From: a virus | Strand: one strand, 5' to 3' | IMG/VR virus record: IMGVR_UViG_3300045286_000056 | Coordinates: 1 to 40,112 of that record | DNA length: 40,112 nucleotides | Shown: one piece after another, positions 17,316 through 23,221 of the stretch | Layout: every line of letters begins with the position of its first letter | How positions within the stretch are numbered: the first letter of the stretch is position 1 | The notes under the pieces: model-generated | Databases searched by the model: none | The model's input: the letters and a program-made list of their open reading frames with translations, nothing else | What the model was told of the DNA's origin: nothing | Position numbers and translations under genes: made by a program

Positions 17316-17902
17316 GCGGCAAGCTCAACATCGTCATCACCGTTCCCCCCGCCTCTCCGCCTCCGCCCGAACCTCCGCCTGCGGATACGACGCTGGGGAA
17401 GTACCGCATCCTGAACGACTATGAAGTGGCGGCCTATAACTTCGCCTCGCGCACCGCCGATCCGGAATGGGCGGGCAACGACATGACGCCGGAAACCATC
17501 AAGTTCCACGGCGGGCAGACGCCGCTGACCATCTCGGATGCGGCCGCGAAACTGGTATTCAAGCTGGACGAGCTGCACGGAACGTACGGCTACGTCACGC
17601 GCACCAGCGCCGGCTGGTCCAACCGCGGGCAGGAGTTCCCGAAGGTGGAGGAGCTGACCTTCTGCGATAACGTCGTGGACGTGATCCGCATCGAAGGTAA
17701 CCGGCGCTACATCCGCACCTGGCGCGGCGAAGAGGCCGACCCATGCGTGATCCACCGCTGGGTGAATATCGACAGCCACAACAGCCTGTTCGGATGCCAG
17801 AACCCCGGCGGCGACGGGCTGGGCTTCATCGTGCTGGATTATCCCGATGGGGTGTGGCTGGAAGCCGAGAGACTGATAAAGGTAGAAGACACAGGAGATT
17901 AG
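17312..17902 (+). CDS. Unknown protein with proline-rich N-terminal linker
   Basis: 196 residues, ATGA overlap with the endolysin. Begins with a strand (KLNIVITV) and a proline-rich linker (PPASPPPPEPPPAD), then a domain of about 160 residues with beta character. The proline linker recalls the end of the endolysin, so the two could share origin or act together at the cell wall. No family recognised. Confidence 0.45.
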   Translation: MSGKLNIVITVPPASPPPPEPPPADTTLGKYRILNDYEVAAYNFASRTADPEWAGNDMTPETIKFHGGQTPLTISDAAAKLVFKLDELHGTYGYVTRTSAGWSNRGQEFPKVEELTFCDNVVDVIRIEGNRRYIRTWRGEEADPCVIHRWVNIDSHNSLFGCQNPGGDGLGFIVLDYPDGVWLEAERLIKVEDTGD

Positions 17903-17904
17903 AA

Positions 17905-18015
17905 ATGCCCTGGACACTTTCCCCCACTGACCTGCTGACCGTATTCGTCGTGCTGTTCGTTGCAAGCCTGGGCTGGCATCTTGCCGCCTGGGTACTCAGC
18001 AGGGTATTGCACTAA
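17905..18015 (+). CDS. Small single-pass membrane protein
   Basis: 36 residues behind CAGGAG, 2 bp after the previous stop. Residues 8-33 form one hydrophobic segment (LLTVFVVLFVASLGWHLAAWVL). It is the last gene of the rightward late operon and precedes a strong hairpin. Likely another lysis accessory. Confidence 0.5.
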   Translation: MPWTLSPTDLLTVFVVLFVASLGWHLAAWVLSRVLH

Positions 18016-18017
18016 AG

Positions 18018-18052
18018 ACAACACCCACCGCGGTGGAAGCGGTGGGTGTTGT
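18018..18052. terminator. Strong hairpin between converging operons (bidirectional terminator)
   Basis: A 14-bp perfect stem (18018-18031 with 18039-18052; core CAACACCCACCGC) has a 7-nt loop. Read on the minus strand it is followed by TCTTTA, a weak T run; on the plus strand there is none. It sits between the end of the late rightward operon and the end of the leftward operon, as expected for a shared terminator. Confidence 0.7.
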
Positions 18053-18086
18053 GATGCGCAAGGCATCGCCCATAAACCCATAGGGT

Positions 18087-18107
18087 GCCAGTGTCGGCGT
18101 CACTGGC
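18087..18107. repeat. 7-bp hairpin in the convergent intergenic region
   Basis: GCCAGTG (18087-18093) pairs with CACTGGC (18101-18107) around a 7-nt loop. It stands between the terminator hairpin and the 13-bp inverted repeat. The 131-bp stretch 18016-18146 holds no gene, only this series of palindromes. Confidence 0.55.
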
Positions 18108-18110
18108 TCG

Positions 18111-18147
18111 GACACGTGTCTATACCATTATAACATAGACACGTGTC
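18111..18147. repeat. 13-bp perfect inverted repeat with internal palindromes
   Basis: GACACGTGTCTAT (18111-18123) and its exact complement ATAGACACGTGTC (18135-18147) flank an 11-bp AT-rich spacer. Each arm contains the palindrome GACACGTGTC. The spacer holds ATTATA, which on the minus strand is a perfect -10 box TATAAT, but no good -35 is present. The arms could be two dimer sites of a regulator or segregation protein, or recombinase arms. The right arm overlaps the stop codon of the leftward gene. No function can be fixed from sequence. Confidence 0.65.
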
Positions 18148-18386
18148 TATTTGGTACGGGGGAGGAACGGCGCCTTATAGCGGGCGACCTGATACAGGAT
18201 CGTAAACTCGTGTTCCCCCACTTCCGTGACCGCGCCGAATCCGATGCAGTTCCCGCCCTGCTGGAGATTATCGATGACCGCCACGTGCTGCCCGAGGCGG
18301 ATTTTGTCGGCGGAGTGCGGATAGAACACCGGGTAGGCGTGGCCTTCGACGAGCACGCGGCCGGGGCGGAGGTAGATGGTGGTCAA
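18147..18386 (-). CDS. Small beta-rich protein after the Mom-like gene
   Basis: 79 residues on the minus strand. A TTG start is chosen because it overlaps the Mom-like gene's stop (TTGA) and lies about 8 nt behind AAGGA; longer in-frame starts run back through the Mom coding sequence. The sequence (TIYLRPGRVLVEGHAYPVFYPHSADKIRLGQHVAVIDNL...) looks like a small SH3-like or beta-barrel domain. Last gene of the leftward operon. Could assist the Mom-like enzyme; no family recognised. Confidence 0.55.
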   Translation of the reverse strand: MTTIYLRPGRVLVEGHAYPVFYPHSADKIRLGQHVAVIDNLQQGGNCIGFGAVTEVGEHEFTILYQVARYKAPFLPRTK

Positions 18387-19174
18387 AAGAGCGTTCCTTG
18401 CACTGCGCTGGCTTTCTCGCGTACGTTGTTGTACGAATAGTTCCCCGAGAATATGGGTTGCGTTGTCGTTTCCCAATAGCCTTTTTCGTCCTGTACTTTC
18501 CATTCGAGGTCGGATTCTTTTGGATAATCTGACCGCCTCCATTGAACCGTAGAGCCTTTCAGAAGTTGCTTTTCATCGCGCAAAAAATAAGCATATCTAA
18601 ACTGCTTGCCTTGATAGTGCAGAATGTGTTGTGCGTGAAGCTGTGCCGGACTTGGGCGCGTACGTTCGGGTTCAACGCCTGAGCGTCGTATGATTTCCTT
18701 AGATGTGCGTGGATGTACCTTTTCTCCATCCGCGGTCACATACGTATCCGTCCAGATGAAACCGCCGTAATAGAAATTTGCAGCCTGATAAACGTATCCC
18801 GGCTTCCCCATAATGCCGTCCGCCCATGTGTAAATAACCCTTTTTTTTGGGTATAGCCTTTTTACTTCTGCCATCACTTTTGACATGAAGAAACTTTCGG
18901 AGTTGCGCGGTAGGTCATCTACAAGACACATTTTCCCGATTTCCCAATAGTCGGGCGGCATCAATGTTGGGAACAATTTCTTGATAGTATGCAACGGACG
19001 GACACCCCATCCGAGCGTGAGAACCGCAAGTAGTTCGCCGCGTATCACGCCGCCGAAGCACACAGCGGTTAGTTTCGGCATTACTCTTGAGTAGTGGTGA
19101 TTGCTTACAAGCTGATACGCCACATCGACAGGAACCGGCTTTATTTCTATATCGTGGAAATCGGGAGGAGTCAT
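18383..19174 (-). CDS. Mom-like DNA modification enzyme (GNAT fold)
   Basis: 263 residues, ATGA overlap with the upstream gene. The family pattern of phage Mu Mom-type proteins is visible in order: NHHYSRVMPK (about 28-37), an AVLTLGWG strand, WEIGKMCLVDDLPRNSESFFMSKVMAEVKR (about 96-126), VIYTWADGIMGKPGYVYQAANFYYGG (about 134-160), then TYVTADGEKVHPR. Mu Mom adds an acetamide-type group to adenine in phage DNA and so blocks many restriction enzymes; the same role is inferred here. It sits in an early leftward operon rather than a late one as in Mu. The C-terminal 80 residues (FRYAYFLRD...) also fit family members. Substrate and exact chemistry are not known. Confidence 0.78.
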   Translation of the reverse strand: MTPPDFHDIEIKPVPVDVAYQLVSNHHYSRVMPKLTAVCFGGVIRGELLAVLTLGWGVRPLHTIKKLFPTLMPPDYWEIGKMCLVDDLPRNSESFFMSKVMAEVKRLYPKKRVIYTWADGIMGKPGYVYQAANFYYGGFIWTDTYVTADGEKVHPRTSKEIIRRSGVEPERTRPSPAQLHAQHILHYQGKQFRYAYFLRDEKQLLKGSTVQWRRSDYPKESDLEWKVQDEKGYWETTTQPIFSGNYSYNNVREKASAVQGTLF

Positions 19175-19464
19175 ATCAGTCCCCCGAAATGTAGCGCCAG
19201 CATGACCAGCACGGCGAAGAAGCCGAGCCGCACCAAGGCGCGGATGATCTGCGAGCGGTAGCGGATGGGCTGCGGCGAGCAGTCGGCGGTCGGCGTCCAG
19301 GAGACCGTCGCGCCGCTGTCCTTGTGCGTGGCCGTGGCGAAGCGCCGGCCGTTCCTCACGTCATGCCCGCGGCTGCGCAGGCTGCGGGTGATCTGCAAAT
19401 CGGTGGACAGGTGCAAGGCCTCGTCGGGGATCTTGACCGGCGGCTCAACTTTCTGCTTGAACAT
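19171..19464 (-). CDS. Small protein with C-terminal membrane segment
   Basis: 97 residues; the start overlaps the upstream small gene by 20 bp and the end overlaps the Mom-like gene (ATGA). Residues about 1-70 are basic and soluble; residues 77-95 are one hydrophobic segment (LVRLGFFAVLVMLALHFGG). A tail-anchored inner membrane protein. No family recognised. Confidence 0.5.
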   Translation of the reverse strand: MFKQKVEPPVKIPDEALHLSTDLQITRSLRSRGHDVRNGRRFATATHKDSGATVSWTPTADCSPQPIRYRSQIIRALVRLGFFAVLVMLALHFGGLI

Positions 19465-19615
19465 CGGGCACCTCCGGCAGCGGTTCGACTTCCACGGTCT
19501 CGGCAGTGATGAGGCATTGGCATTCCATGTACTCGCGCAGGTCGTCGATGGCCGCCGCTCTCATCTCTGCCGTCAGCAGTTCCGTGAACTGTATCCTCAC
19601 TTCAGTGACTTGCAT
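19445..19615 (-). CDS. Small acidic protein, 56 aa
   Basis: 56 residues. Two adjacent ATGs (19618 and 19615); the second has the better spacing from AAAAGGAG. The sequence is acidic and helical (EVRIQFTELLTAEMRAAAIDDLREYMECQCL) and ends in a Glu/Pro-rich tail. First gene of the leftward operon after the hairpin at 19644-19677. Function unknown; small acidic early proteins are often host or defence inhibitors, but that is a guess. Confidence 0.55.
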   Translation of the reverse strand: MQVTEVRIQFTELLTAEMRAAAIDDLREYMECQCLITAETVEVEPLPEVPDVQAES

Positions 19616-19643
19616 CATGGTCTCCTTTTGTCATTCCCTTTGT

Positions 19644-19677
19644 CCGGGGCACGATCCGTAAATGGACCATGCCCCGG
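19644..19677. terminator. 14-bp hairpin in the leftward operon leader
   Basis: 19644-19657 pairs with 19664-19677 (core CCGGGGCA / TGCCCCGG, with inner G-T pairs) around a 6-nt loop. There is no T tract on either strand, so it is not a clear terminator. It separates the small regulator gene from the rest of the leftward operon and may be a processing or partial termination site. Confidence 0.45.
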
Positions 19678-19697
19678 CACCCAAGGAGAGTGCACCA

Positions 19698-19907
19698 TCA
19701 GCCGAGGGGGGTTCGGCTGGGATGGCCTGACTGAATGACCTCGCTGGATTTGCCCGAGCCGACCACGATCTTGATCGGCTGCCCGGCCCTGTGCTGGTTC
19801 TTCAGGTAGGTGCTCAGCTGGGAATAGTTCTCGAAGCCCAGGCTGCGGGCGAGCTGCTCCAGCTCGGCGCTGCGTTCTCGCAACTTCTCTGCGTTCGTCT
19901 TTGGCAT
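19698..19907 (-). CDS. Small putative regulator of the divergent switch
   Basis: 69 residues, basic and helical (NAEKLRERSAELEQLARSLGFENYSQLSTYLKNQ), with a segment around ARSLGFENYSQLSTYL that could be a short DNA-recognition helix pair. The ATG at 19907 lies about 7 nt after the -10 box of its promoter, so the mRNA would start at or next to the ATG: a leaderless message, as for lambda cI from PRM. A GTG at 19913 is nearer the -10 and unlikely. It is transcribed away from the early rightward genes across paired operators, the classic place of a repressor. Its binding to them is inferred. Confidence 0.6.
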   Translation of the reverse strand: MPKTNAEKLRERSAELEQLARSLGFENYSQLSTYLKNQHRAGQPIKIVVGSGKSSEVIQSGHPSRTPLG

Positions 19908-19913
19908 ATCCAC

Positions 19914-19942
19914 ATTATAGCACGGCGTTTATAAACTTACAA
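19914..19942 (-). promoter_or_regulatory. Leftward promoter with operator in the spacer
   Basis: On the minus strand TTGTAA (19942-19937), 17 nt, then TATAAT (19919-19914). The 10-bp palindrome GTTTATAAAC (19927-19936) lies in the spacer, where a bound protein would block the polymerase. It drives the small regulator and probably the whole leftward operon. Confidence 0.78.
19927..19936. promoter_or_regulatory. Operator palindrome GTTTATAAAC, copy 1
   Basis: Perfect 10-bp palindrome in the spacer of the leftward promoter. The identical sequence at 19991-20000 lies in the spacer of the rightward promoter, so one dimeric regulator could control both. Confidence 0.65.
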
Positions 19943-19977
19943 CAAGGCAAATAAGTAATTTAGAAACTCTAATCTTA

Positions 19978-20006
19978 TTTTAATCTATTGGTTTATAAAC
20001 TATGAT
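19978..20006 (+). promoter_or_regulatory. Rightward early promoter with operator in the spacer
   Basis: TATGAT at 20001-20006 serves as -10; the -35 is poor (TTTTAA at 19978-19983, spacing 17). The palindrome GTTTATAAAC recurs at 19991-20000, directly upstream of the -10, the mirror of the leftward arrangement 64 bp away. The region 19908-20020 is markedly AT-rich. The first gene starts at 20034. Confidence 0.6.
19991..20000. promoter_or_regulatory. Operator palindrome GTTTATAAAC, copy 2
   Basis: Second exact copy, 64 bp (about six helical turns) from the first, next to the rightward -10. The spacing would allow cooperative binding or looping. Confidence 0.65.
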
Positions 20007-20033
20007 AGGATTGTACCAACCAAGGAGATGTGT

Positions 20034-20441
20034 ATGGAAACCCTCAAGGAAAGACTGGAACAAGTGGATAATGGCGAGATCACGGCGCACGAATTCTGCC
20101 GCCAGCAGCAGGTCGAATACCTGGCCGGGGAACTGCTCGCCTCGCGCTTCACCACGCTGCAACAGCGCACGGTCACGGCCGGGCGCTGCGTGGTTTGCAA
20201 TGAGCGCGGGCCGGCGGGGATGTTTCGGGTCAAGCTCGCCGGCAGCACCGTTTCCCTGCACCCCCACTGCCACAAGGCAGTGTACCGGGAGGCGGCCGAG
20301 GCGGCGCTGACTGCGAACGGGCAGCACACGCGGCAGGAAGACCGGGCGCACTTTGACCGGCTGATGGACGAGCGCGCCGCCTCGCGCGTCGAAGCGCAAT
20401 ATCGGGAATGGGGGCTACTGCCTGAGGAGGTGCTGGGATGA
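20034..20441 (+). CDS. Early protein with zinc-binding motif
   Basis: 135 residues. The ATG at 20034 has the right distance (6 nt) from AAGGAG; the ATG at 20028 touches it and is rejected. An N-terminal helix is followed by CVVCNERGPAGMFRVKL...LHPHCHKAVY (about residues 49-80), where CXXC with later His/Cys may form a zinc site. The C-terminal half is charged helix. First gene of the rightward early operon; 4-bp overlap with the next. Function unknown. Confidence 0.6.
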   Translation: METLKERLEQVDNGEITAHEFCRQQQVEYLAGELLASRFTTLQQRTVTAGRCVVCNERGPAGMFRVKLAGSTVSLHPHCHKAVYREAAEAALTANGQHTRQEDRAHFDRLMDERAASRVEAQYREWGLLPEEVLG

Positions 20442-20644
20442 GCGATAAGGAAAAGCAATTTCTGCAAATGTTCGTGCATAACTTCCGTGACTGTTATGAA
20501 TGCCACGGATCGGGAAAGGCACCTCGTGGTAGGGATGCCTGCCGACATTGCGGCGGCACCGGCATTGAGATTGAATCGCAGGGTGTGATGATCGCCGATC
20601 TTTTGCCGATGGCGCAAGAGCTACTGAAGGAGAAGCTGGGATGA
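20438..20644 (+). CDS. Small DnaJ-type zinc-finger protein
   Basis: 68 residues, ATGA overlap. CYECHGSGKAPRGRDACRHCGGTG contains two CXXCXGXG motifs, the repeat that binds zinc in the DnaJ cysteine-rich domain. No J domain. Such minimal proteins are common in phage early regions and might bind unfolded or partner proteins. The C-terminal helix is amphipathic. Confidence 0.6.
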   Translation: MSDKEKQFLQMFVHNFRDCYECHGSGKAPRGRDACRHCGGTGIEIESQGVMIADLLPMAQELLKEKLG

Positions 20645-20721
20645 CCATCCTCATCGTGATCGTGCTGGCGGTGCTGGTCATCGCCGGACTTTGGGATACC
20701 TGGAAGGGAGCAGAACAATGA
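20641..20721 (+). CDS. Very small membrane peptide
   Basis: 26 residues, with overlaps to both neighbours (ATGA each side). Residues 2-17 are hydrophobic (TILIVIVLAVLVIAGL). The tight overlaps support translation by coupling. Function unknown. Confidence 0.5.
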   Translation: MTILIVIVLAVLVIAGLWDTWKGAEQ

Positions 20722-21446
20722 ATGCAATGATTGAGAAGCAGGACGACGCACGCATCATGGAGAGCGTGCTGCTGGACGGGGATCTGTCAAAGCTATCCCC
20801 GGCCCAGCGCGTGAGCTACTACCTGAGCGTATGCGACAGCCTTGGATTGAATCCTAAAACCAAGCCGTTCAAGTACATCACGCTAAACGGCAAGCTGACG
20901 CTGTACGCGCAGAAGGATGCCACGGACCAGCTCCGCAAGCTGCACGGCGTGAGCATCGACGACGTGGACATCAAGGAAACAGACAGCCAGTTCATTGTCA
21001 AGGTCAAGGGCCACGATGAGACCGGACGCAGCGACGTGGAGGTCGGCGTCGTGAACAAGACCGACATGCGCGGCGATACGGCCAACGCACAGATGAAGGC
21101 GGTCACGAAATCGAAGCGGCGCCTGACGCTCTCCATCTGCGGGCTCGGCTTCCTGGACGAAACCGAAGTCGTCACCATCCCGGATGCGCGGGCGGTGGAA
21201 GTCACAGAGGCCGGAGAGATCAAGGGGCCTGAGTGGAATATCGAGAACCAGGAAACTGGGCAGGAAGAAGCGCCCATTGAGCTAATCGACCCGATGGGGG
21301 AATGGGCCATCGGGTACGCCTCCGAGCAGTGGAACAGCACTAAGGCGCAGGCAGCCATCGAGATCGGCGCACAGAAGCTTGGCAAGCGCATCGACAAGCG
21401 GGAGTTCATCAAGATCATCGCTGGCGAACGGCCTGCGCAATCCTAG
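20718..21446 (+). CDS. RecT/Red-beta-like single-strand annealing protein
   Basis: 242 residues. The ATG at 20718 overlaps the upstream stop. The segment YYLSVCDSLGLNPKTKPFKYITLNGKLTLYAQKDATDQLRKLHGVSI (about 35-80) and QMKAVTKSKRRLTLSICGLGFLDE (about 125-150) are the conserved core of a phage recombinase group related to RecT/Red-beta. It would anneal complementary single strands in recombination and replication. No exonuclease partner is recognised nearby. The C-terminal 70 residues are variable. Placed in the early operon as expected. Confidence 0.68.
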   Translation: MNAMIEKQDDARIMESVLLDGDLSKLSPAQRVSYYLSVCDSLGLNPKTKPFKYITLNGKLTLYAQKDATDQLRKLHGVSIDDVDIKETDSQFIVKVKGHDETGRSDVEVGVVNKTDMRGDTANAQMKAVTKSKRRLTLSICGLGFLDETEVVTIPDARAVEVTEAGEIKGPEWNIENQETGQEEAPIELIDPMGEWAIGYASEQWNSTKAQAAIEIGAQKLGKRIDKREFIKIIAGERPAQS

Positions 21447-21453
21447 TGGTTTC

Positions 21454-21632
21454 CGGGTCAGCGTCAAGCCAGCGGTAAGGCTACCTCCTCTCAGCCATCT
21501 CGACGGCATAGGCTGGCTAATAAGAGGACACGAAATCAAGACACTGGCTGACCCGATACCAGCCCCCGCCGCCGTGCGCGAGAACGATAGCGCGTAGTAA
21601 GCCTCTGAACCAGAGAGGGCGACGGCGGGGGC
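21454..21632 (+). ncRNA. Candidate structured RNA with two multi-helix domains
   Basis: No gene fits in 21447-21653, yet it folds strongly on paper. Domain 1: P1 CGGGTCAGC (21454-21462) with GCTGACCCG (21547-21555); P2 AGCCAGC (21467-21473) with GCTGGCT (21512-21518); a small hairpin GGTA/TACC (21474-21477/21482-21485); and TCCTCT (21486-21491) with AGAGGA (21523-21528), a possible pseudoknot across P2. Domain 2: a 10-bp closing helix GCCCCCGCCG (21562-21571) with CGGCGGGGGC (21623-21632) enclosing two hairpins (GCGC 21576-21579/21590-21593; CTCTG 21603-21607/CAGAG 21611-21615). It ends 22 nt before the next ATG, so it may be a leader element or a separate RNA. No known class recognised. Confidence 0.55.
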
Positions 21633-21653
21633 AACCTGAAAGGGGAAGCAATC

Positions 21654-21827
21654 ATGGGACGAACGGTGGCAATGATGCACAGTGAAGAGATCGAGCGAAT
21701 ACAGGCGAACACAATCGAATGGCAGCGCCGCCGGATTTGGCGGCAGCGGGTCGTCATCGGCATCCAGACCGTGCTGCTGGGCTGCGCGCTGATCCTGTTG
21801 TGGGCGCTATGGATGGCGGCGCAATGA
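21654..21827 (+). CDS. Small single-pass membrane protein
   Basis: 57 residues behind AAAGGGG. A charged N-terminal half (EEIERIQANTIEWQRRRIWRQR) leads into one membrane segment (VVIGIQTVLLGCALILLWALWM). 4-bp overlap with the next gene. Function unknown. Confidence 0.5.
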   Translation: MGRTVAMMHSEEIERIQANTIEWQRRRIWRQRVVIGIQTVLLGCALILLWALWMAAQ

Positions 21828-22306
21828 CAACCACCCATCAGTACGACCAGCTTCTGAACGACCTCGCCGCGGGGCAGCTCGAACCGATCCAGAAGCAGAT
21901 CCTGGACGCCCTGCGCCGCGCCTACCCGGCCGCGGTCTCGCGCGAGGACCTGGCGGTGGCGGTGTTCGGCGGGAACCGCCCGGCGGATATCAGCCGCGAC
22001 GTGCGCGACCGGAAGAATAGGCTGGCGATCCAGGGGCTGCGCGAGCTGGGCATCCCGATCATCTCCTCCTCGCGCGAGGCAGGCTACCGGCTGGATGTGA
22101 GCATGAAGGCATTGGATGCCATGCAGGCGGAGAACTCCAGCCGCATCGAGCGGCTGCGGGATCGCAACAACGCCATCGAGCGGGCGCGGCAGAAGATACG
22201 CGCCCAGGGTATCAATGCCATCCCGTCCACGGCGCCGCGGGCGGAGAAGGCGAAGCAGCCTAGCCTGTGGGTTGAATATTTACCATTCCAAAAAAAGAGG
22301 GAATGA
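21824..22306 (+). CDS. Winged-helix DNA-binding protein with repeated tail
   Basis: 160 residues, ATGA overlap. Residues about 18-85 (ILDALRRAYPAAVSREDLAVAVFGG ... LAIQGLRELGIPIISSSREAGYRLD) are a winged helix of the type that ends in a beta wing. Residues about 100-150 (SSRIERLRDRNNAIERARQKIR...) are a charged helix repeated almost exactly in the 55-residue protein at 22522. Probably a transcription regulator or replication accessory protein. The 129-bp DNA repeat indicates recent duplication. Confidence 0.6.
   Translation: MTTTHQYDQLLNDLAAGQLEPIQKQILDALRRAYPAAVSREDLAVAVFGGNRPADISRDVRDRKNRLAIQGLRELGIPIISSSREAGYRLDVSMKALDAMQAENSSRIERLRDRNNAIERARQKIRAQGINAIPSTAPRAEKAKQPSLWVEYLPFQKKRE
22130..22258 (+). 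repeat. 129-bp direct repeat, copy 1
   Basis: Covers the C-terminal part of the winged-helix gene. It is near-identical to 22540-22668, equal in length and in frame in both genes, with scattered substitutions and a long block with no differences. A recent duplication inside the phage is likely. Confidence 0.85.
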
Positions 22307-22307
22307 C

Positions 22308-22520
22308 ATGGATACCTATATTACATACAAAGAGCACGAAATCAAGATCGTCCGAGAATTCGCGGGACCTGGAAAATGGTTTCGGTACTCGGTTAGTCTT
22401 GGCGGCTGCCTACTCGTCATGGGTGAGATGCAGGAAAAGTCGCAGAAGGCTGTCTTCAGCCACATCAAGTGGGACATCGACACGGGGCGACTCTTCCCAA
22501 ATGTCGGCGCGGAGGAATGA
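22308..22520 (+). CDS. Small unknown early protein, 70 aa
   Basis: 70 residues behind GAGGGA, one base after the previous stop. Beta-rich start (TYITYKEHEIKIVREFAG) and a hydrophobic middle. Inserted between the two copies of the 129-bp repeat. No family recognised. Confidence 0.5.
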   Translation: MDTYITYKEHEIKIVREFAGPGKWFRYSVSLGGCLLVMGEMQEKSQKAVFSHIKWDIDTGRLFPNVGAEE

Positions 22521-22546
22521 CATGCAGACCATCCAGGTCGAGAACA
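22514..22546 (+). repeat. 33-bp start-cassette repeat, copy 1
   Basis: A ribosome site, the TGA of the upstream gene, and the ATG with the first eight codons (MQTIQVEN) of the next gene. Repeated exactly at 23189-23221, where it opens a different protein. Confidence 0.8.
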
Positions 22547-22689
22547 GCAGCCGCATCGAGCGGCTGCGGGATCGCAACAACGCCATCGAGCGGGCGCGGC
22601 AGAAGATACGGGAGCAGGGCATCGGCGCCATCCCGTCCAAGGCACCGCGGGCGGAGAAGGCGAAGCAGTTCAGGTTGTGGAGGGAATGA
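22522..22689 (+). CDS. 55-aa coiled-coil protein, duplicate of a regulator tail
   Basis: 55 residues. After MQTIQVEN the sequence SSRIERLRDRNNAIERARQKIREQGIG is almost the same as the end of the winged-helix protein at 21824, without the DNA-binding domain. It could form mixed oligomers with that protein and change its action. It starts in a start cassette reused at 23197. Confidence 0.55.
   Translation: MQTIQVENSSRIERLRDRNNAIERARQKIREQGIGAIPSKAPRAEKAKQFRLWRE
22540..22668 (+). repeat. 129-bp direct repeat, copy 2
   Basis: Second copy, forming most of the 55-residue gene. Differences from copy 1 cluster at the ends and in the middle (around 22614-22648), while the block at about 22549-22613 is unchanged. 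Confidence 0.85.
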
Positions 22690-22691
22690 TT

Positions 22692-23195
22692 ATGGAACTC
22701 ACAAATGAGCAAGTCGCATTTCTGGAGCACGGATTGTCTGACGATGAATACCGGAAGAATCTGCAATTTATGTGGAGCCTTCCAGATTATCAGTGTGTCA
22801 TGAGTGCCAACGGCTTCATCCTGCTCGCGCTCCAATTCAAGGCGGGCAGCCGGTTCGCCGTGCGTCCAATTAGCATAGACCACCGAACGGAACTGGCCCT
22901 ATCTGATATTCCAGAATCGGATGCCCCAAATCTAAGTTTGGCCGCACCTAAGCGCAGACTGGCGTCCATGTATATCAATCCGGGCTTGCTGATTAAGGCG
23001 CTTGAAGGTCTCAGGGATGAGCACTCGGTACTCATTGCCATCGCGGACAACGGCGATGGCAAGTTAGAACGGCTTGAAGTCCTGGGGGAGATTGGCGATA
23101 AACCGGCCTATGCTCTTGTTATGGGTATGTACCGCGACCGCTATGAACAGAGCAAATGGACGCCGTTCGTTGCCTCCGCGCAAGAGGGGGAATGA
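22692..23195 (+). CDS. Unknown early protein, 167 aa
   Basis: 167 residues. The ATG at 22692 lies 6 nt from GGAGGGA; earlier in-frame GTG/ATG codons at 22677 and 22686 are closer to or inside it. Mixed alpha/beta, with LIKALEGLRDEHSVLIAIADNGDGKLERLEVLGEI near the end, reminiscent of small domains that scan or bind nucleotides but with no clear motif. The gene is less GC-rich than its neighbours. Function unknown. Confidence 0.5.
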   Translation: MELTNEQVAFLEHGLSDDEYRKNLQFMWSLPDYQCVMSANGFILLALQFKAGSRFAVRPISIDHRTELALSDIPESDAPNLSLAAPKRRLASMYINPGLLIKALEGLRDEHSVLIAIADNGDGKLERLEVLGEIGDKPAYALVMGMYRDRYEQSKWTPFVASAQEGE

Positions 23196-23221
23196 CATGC
23201 AGACCATCCAGGTCGAGAACA
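23189..23221 (+). repeat. 33-bp start-cassette repeat, copy 2
   Basis: Identical to 22514-22546. Here it joins the same ribosome site and eight N-terminal codons to an unrelated coding body. Confidence 0.8.

Noticed and set aside
18111-18147. loxP- or FRT-like recombination site
   Set aside because: The arm length fits (13 bp) but the spacer is 11 bp, each arm is itself palindromic, and no recombinase gene was seen. Kept only as an inverted repeat.
20028-20033. Start of the first early gene at the ATG at 20028
   Set aside because: It touches the AAGGAG ribosome site; the next in-frame ATG at 20034 has proper spacing.
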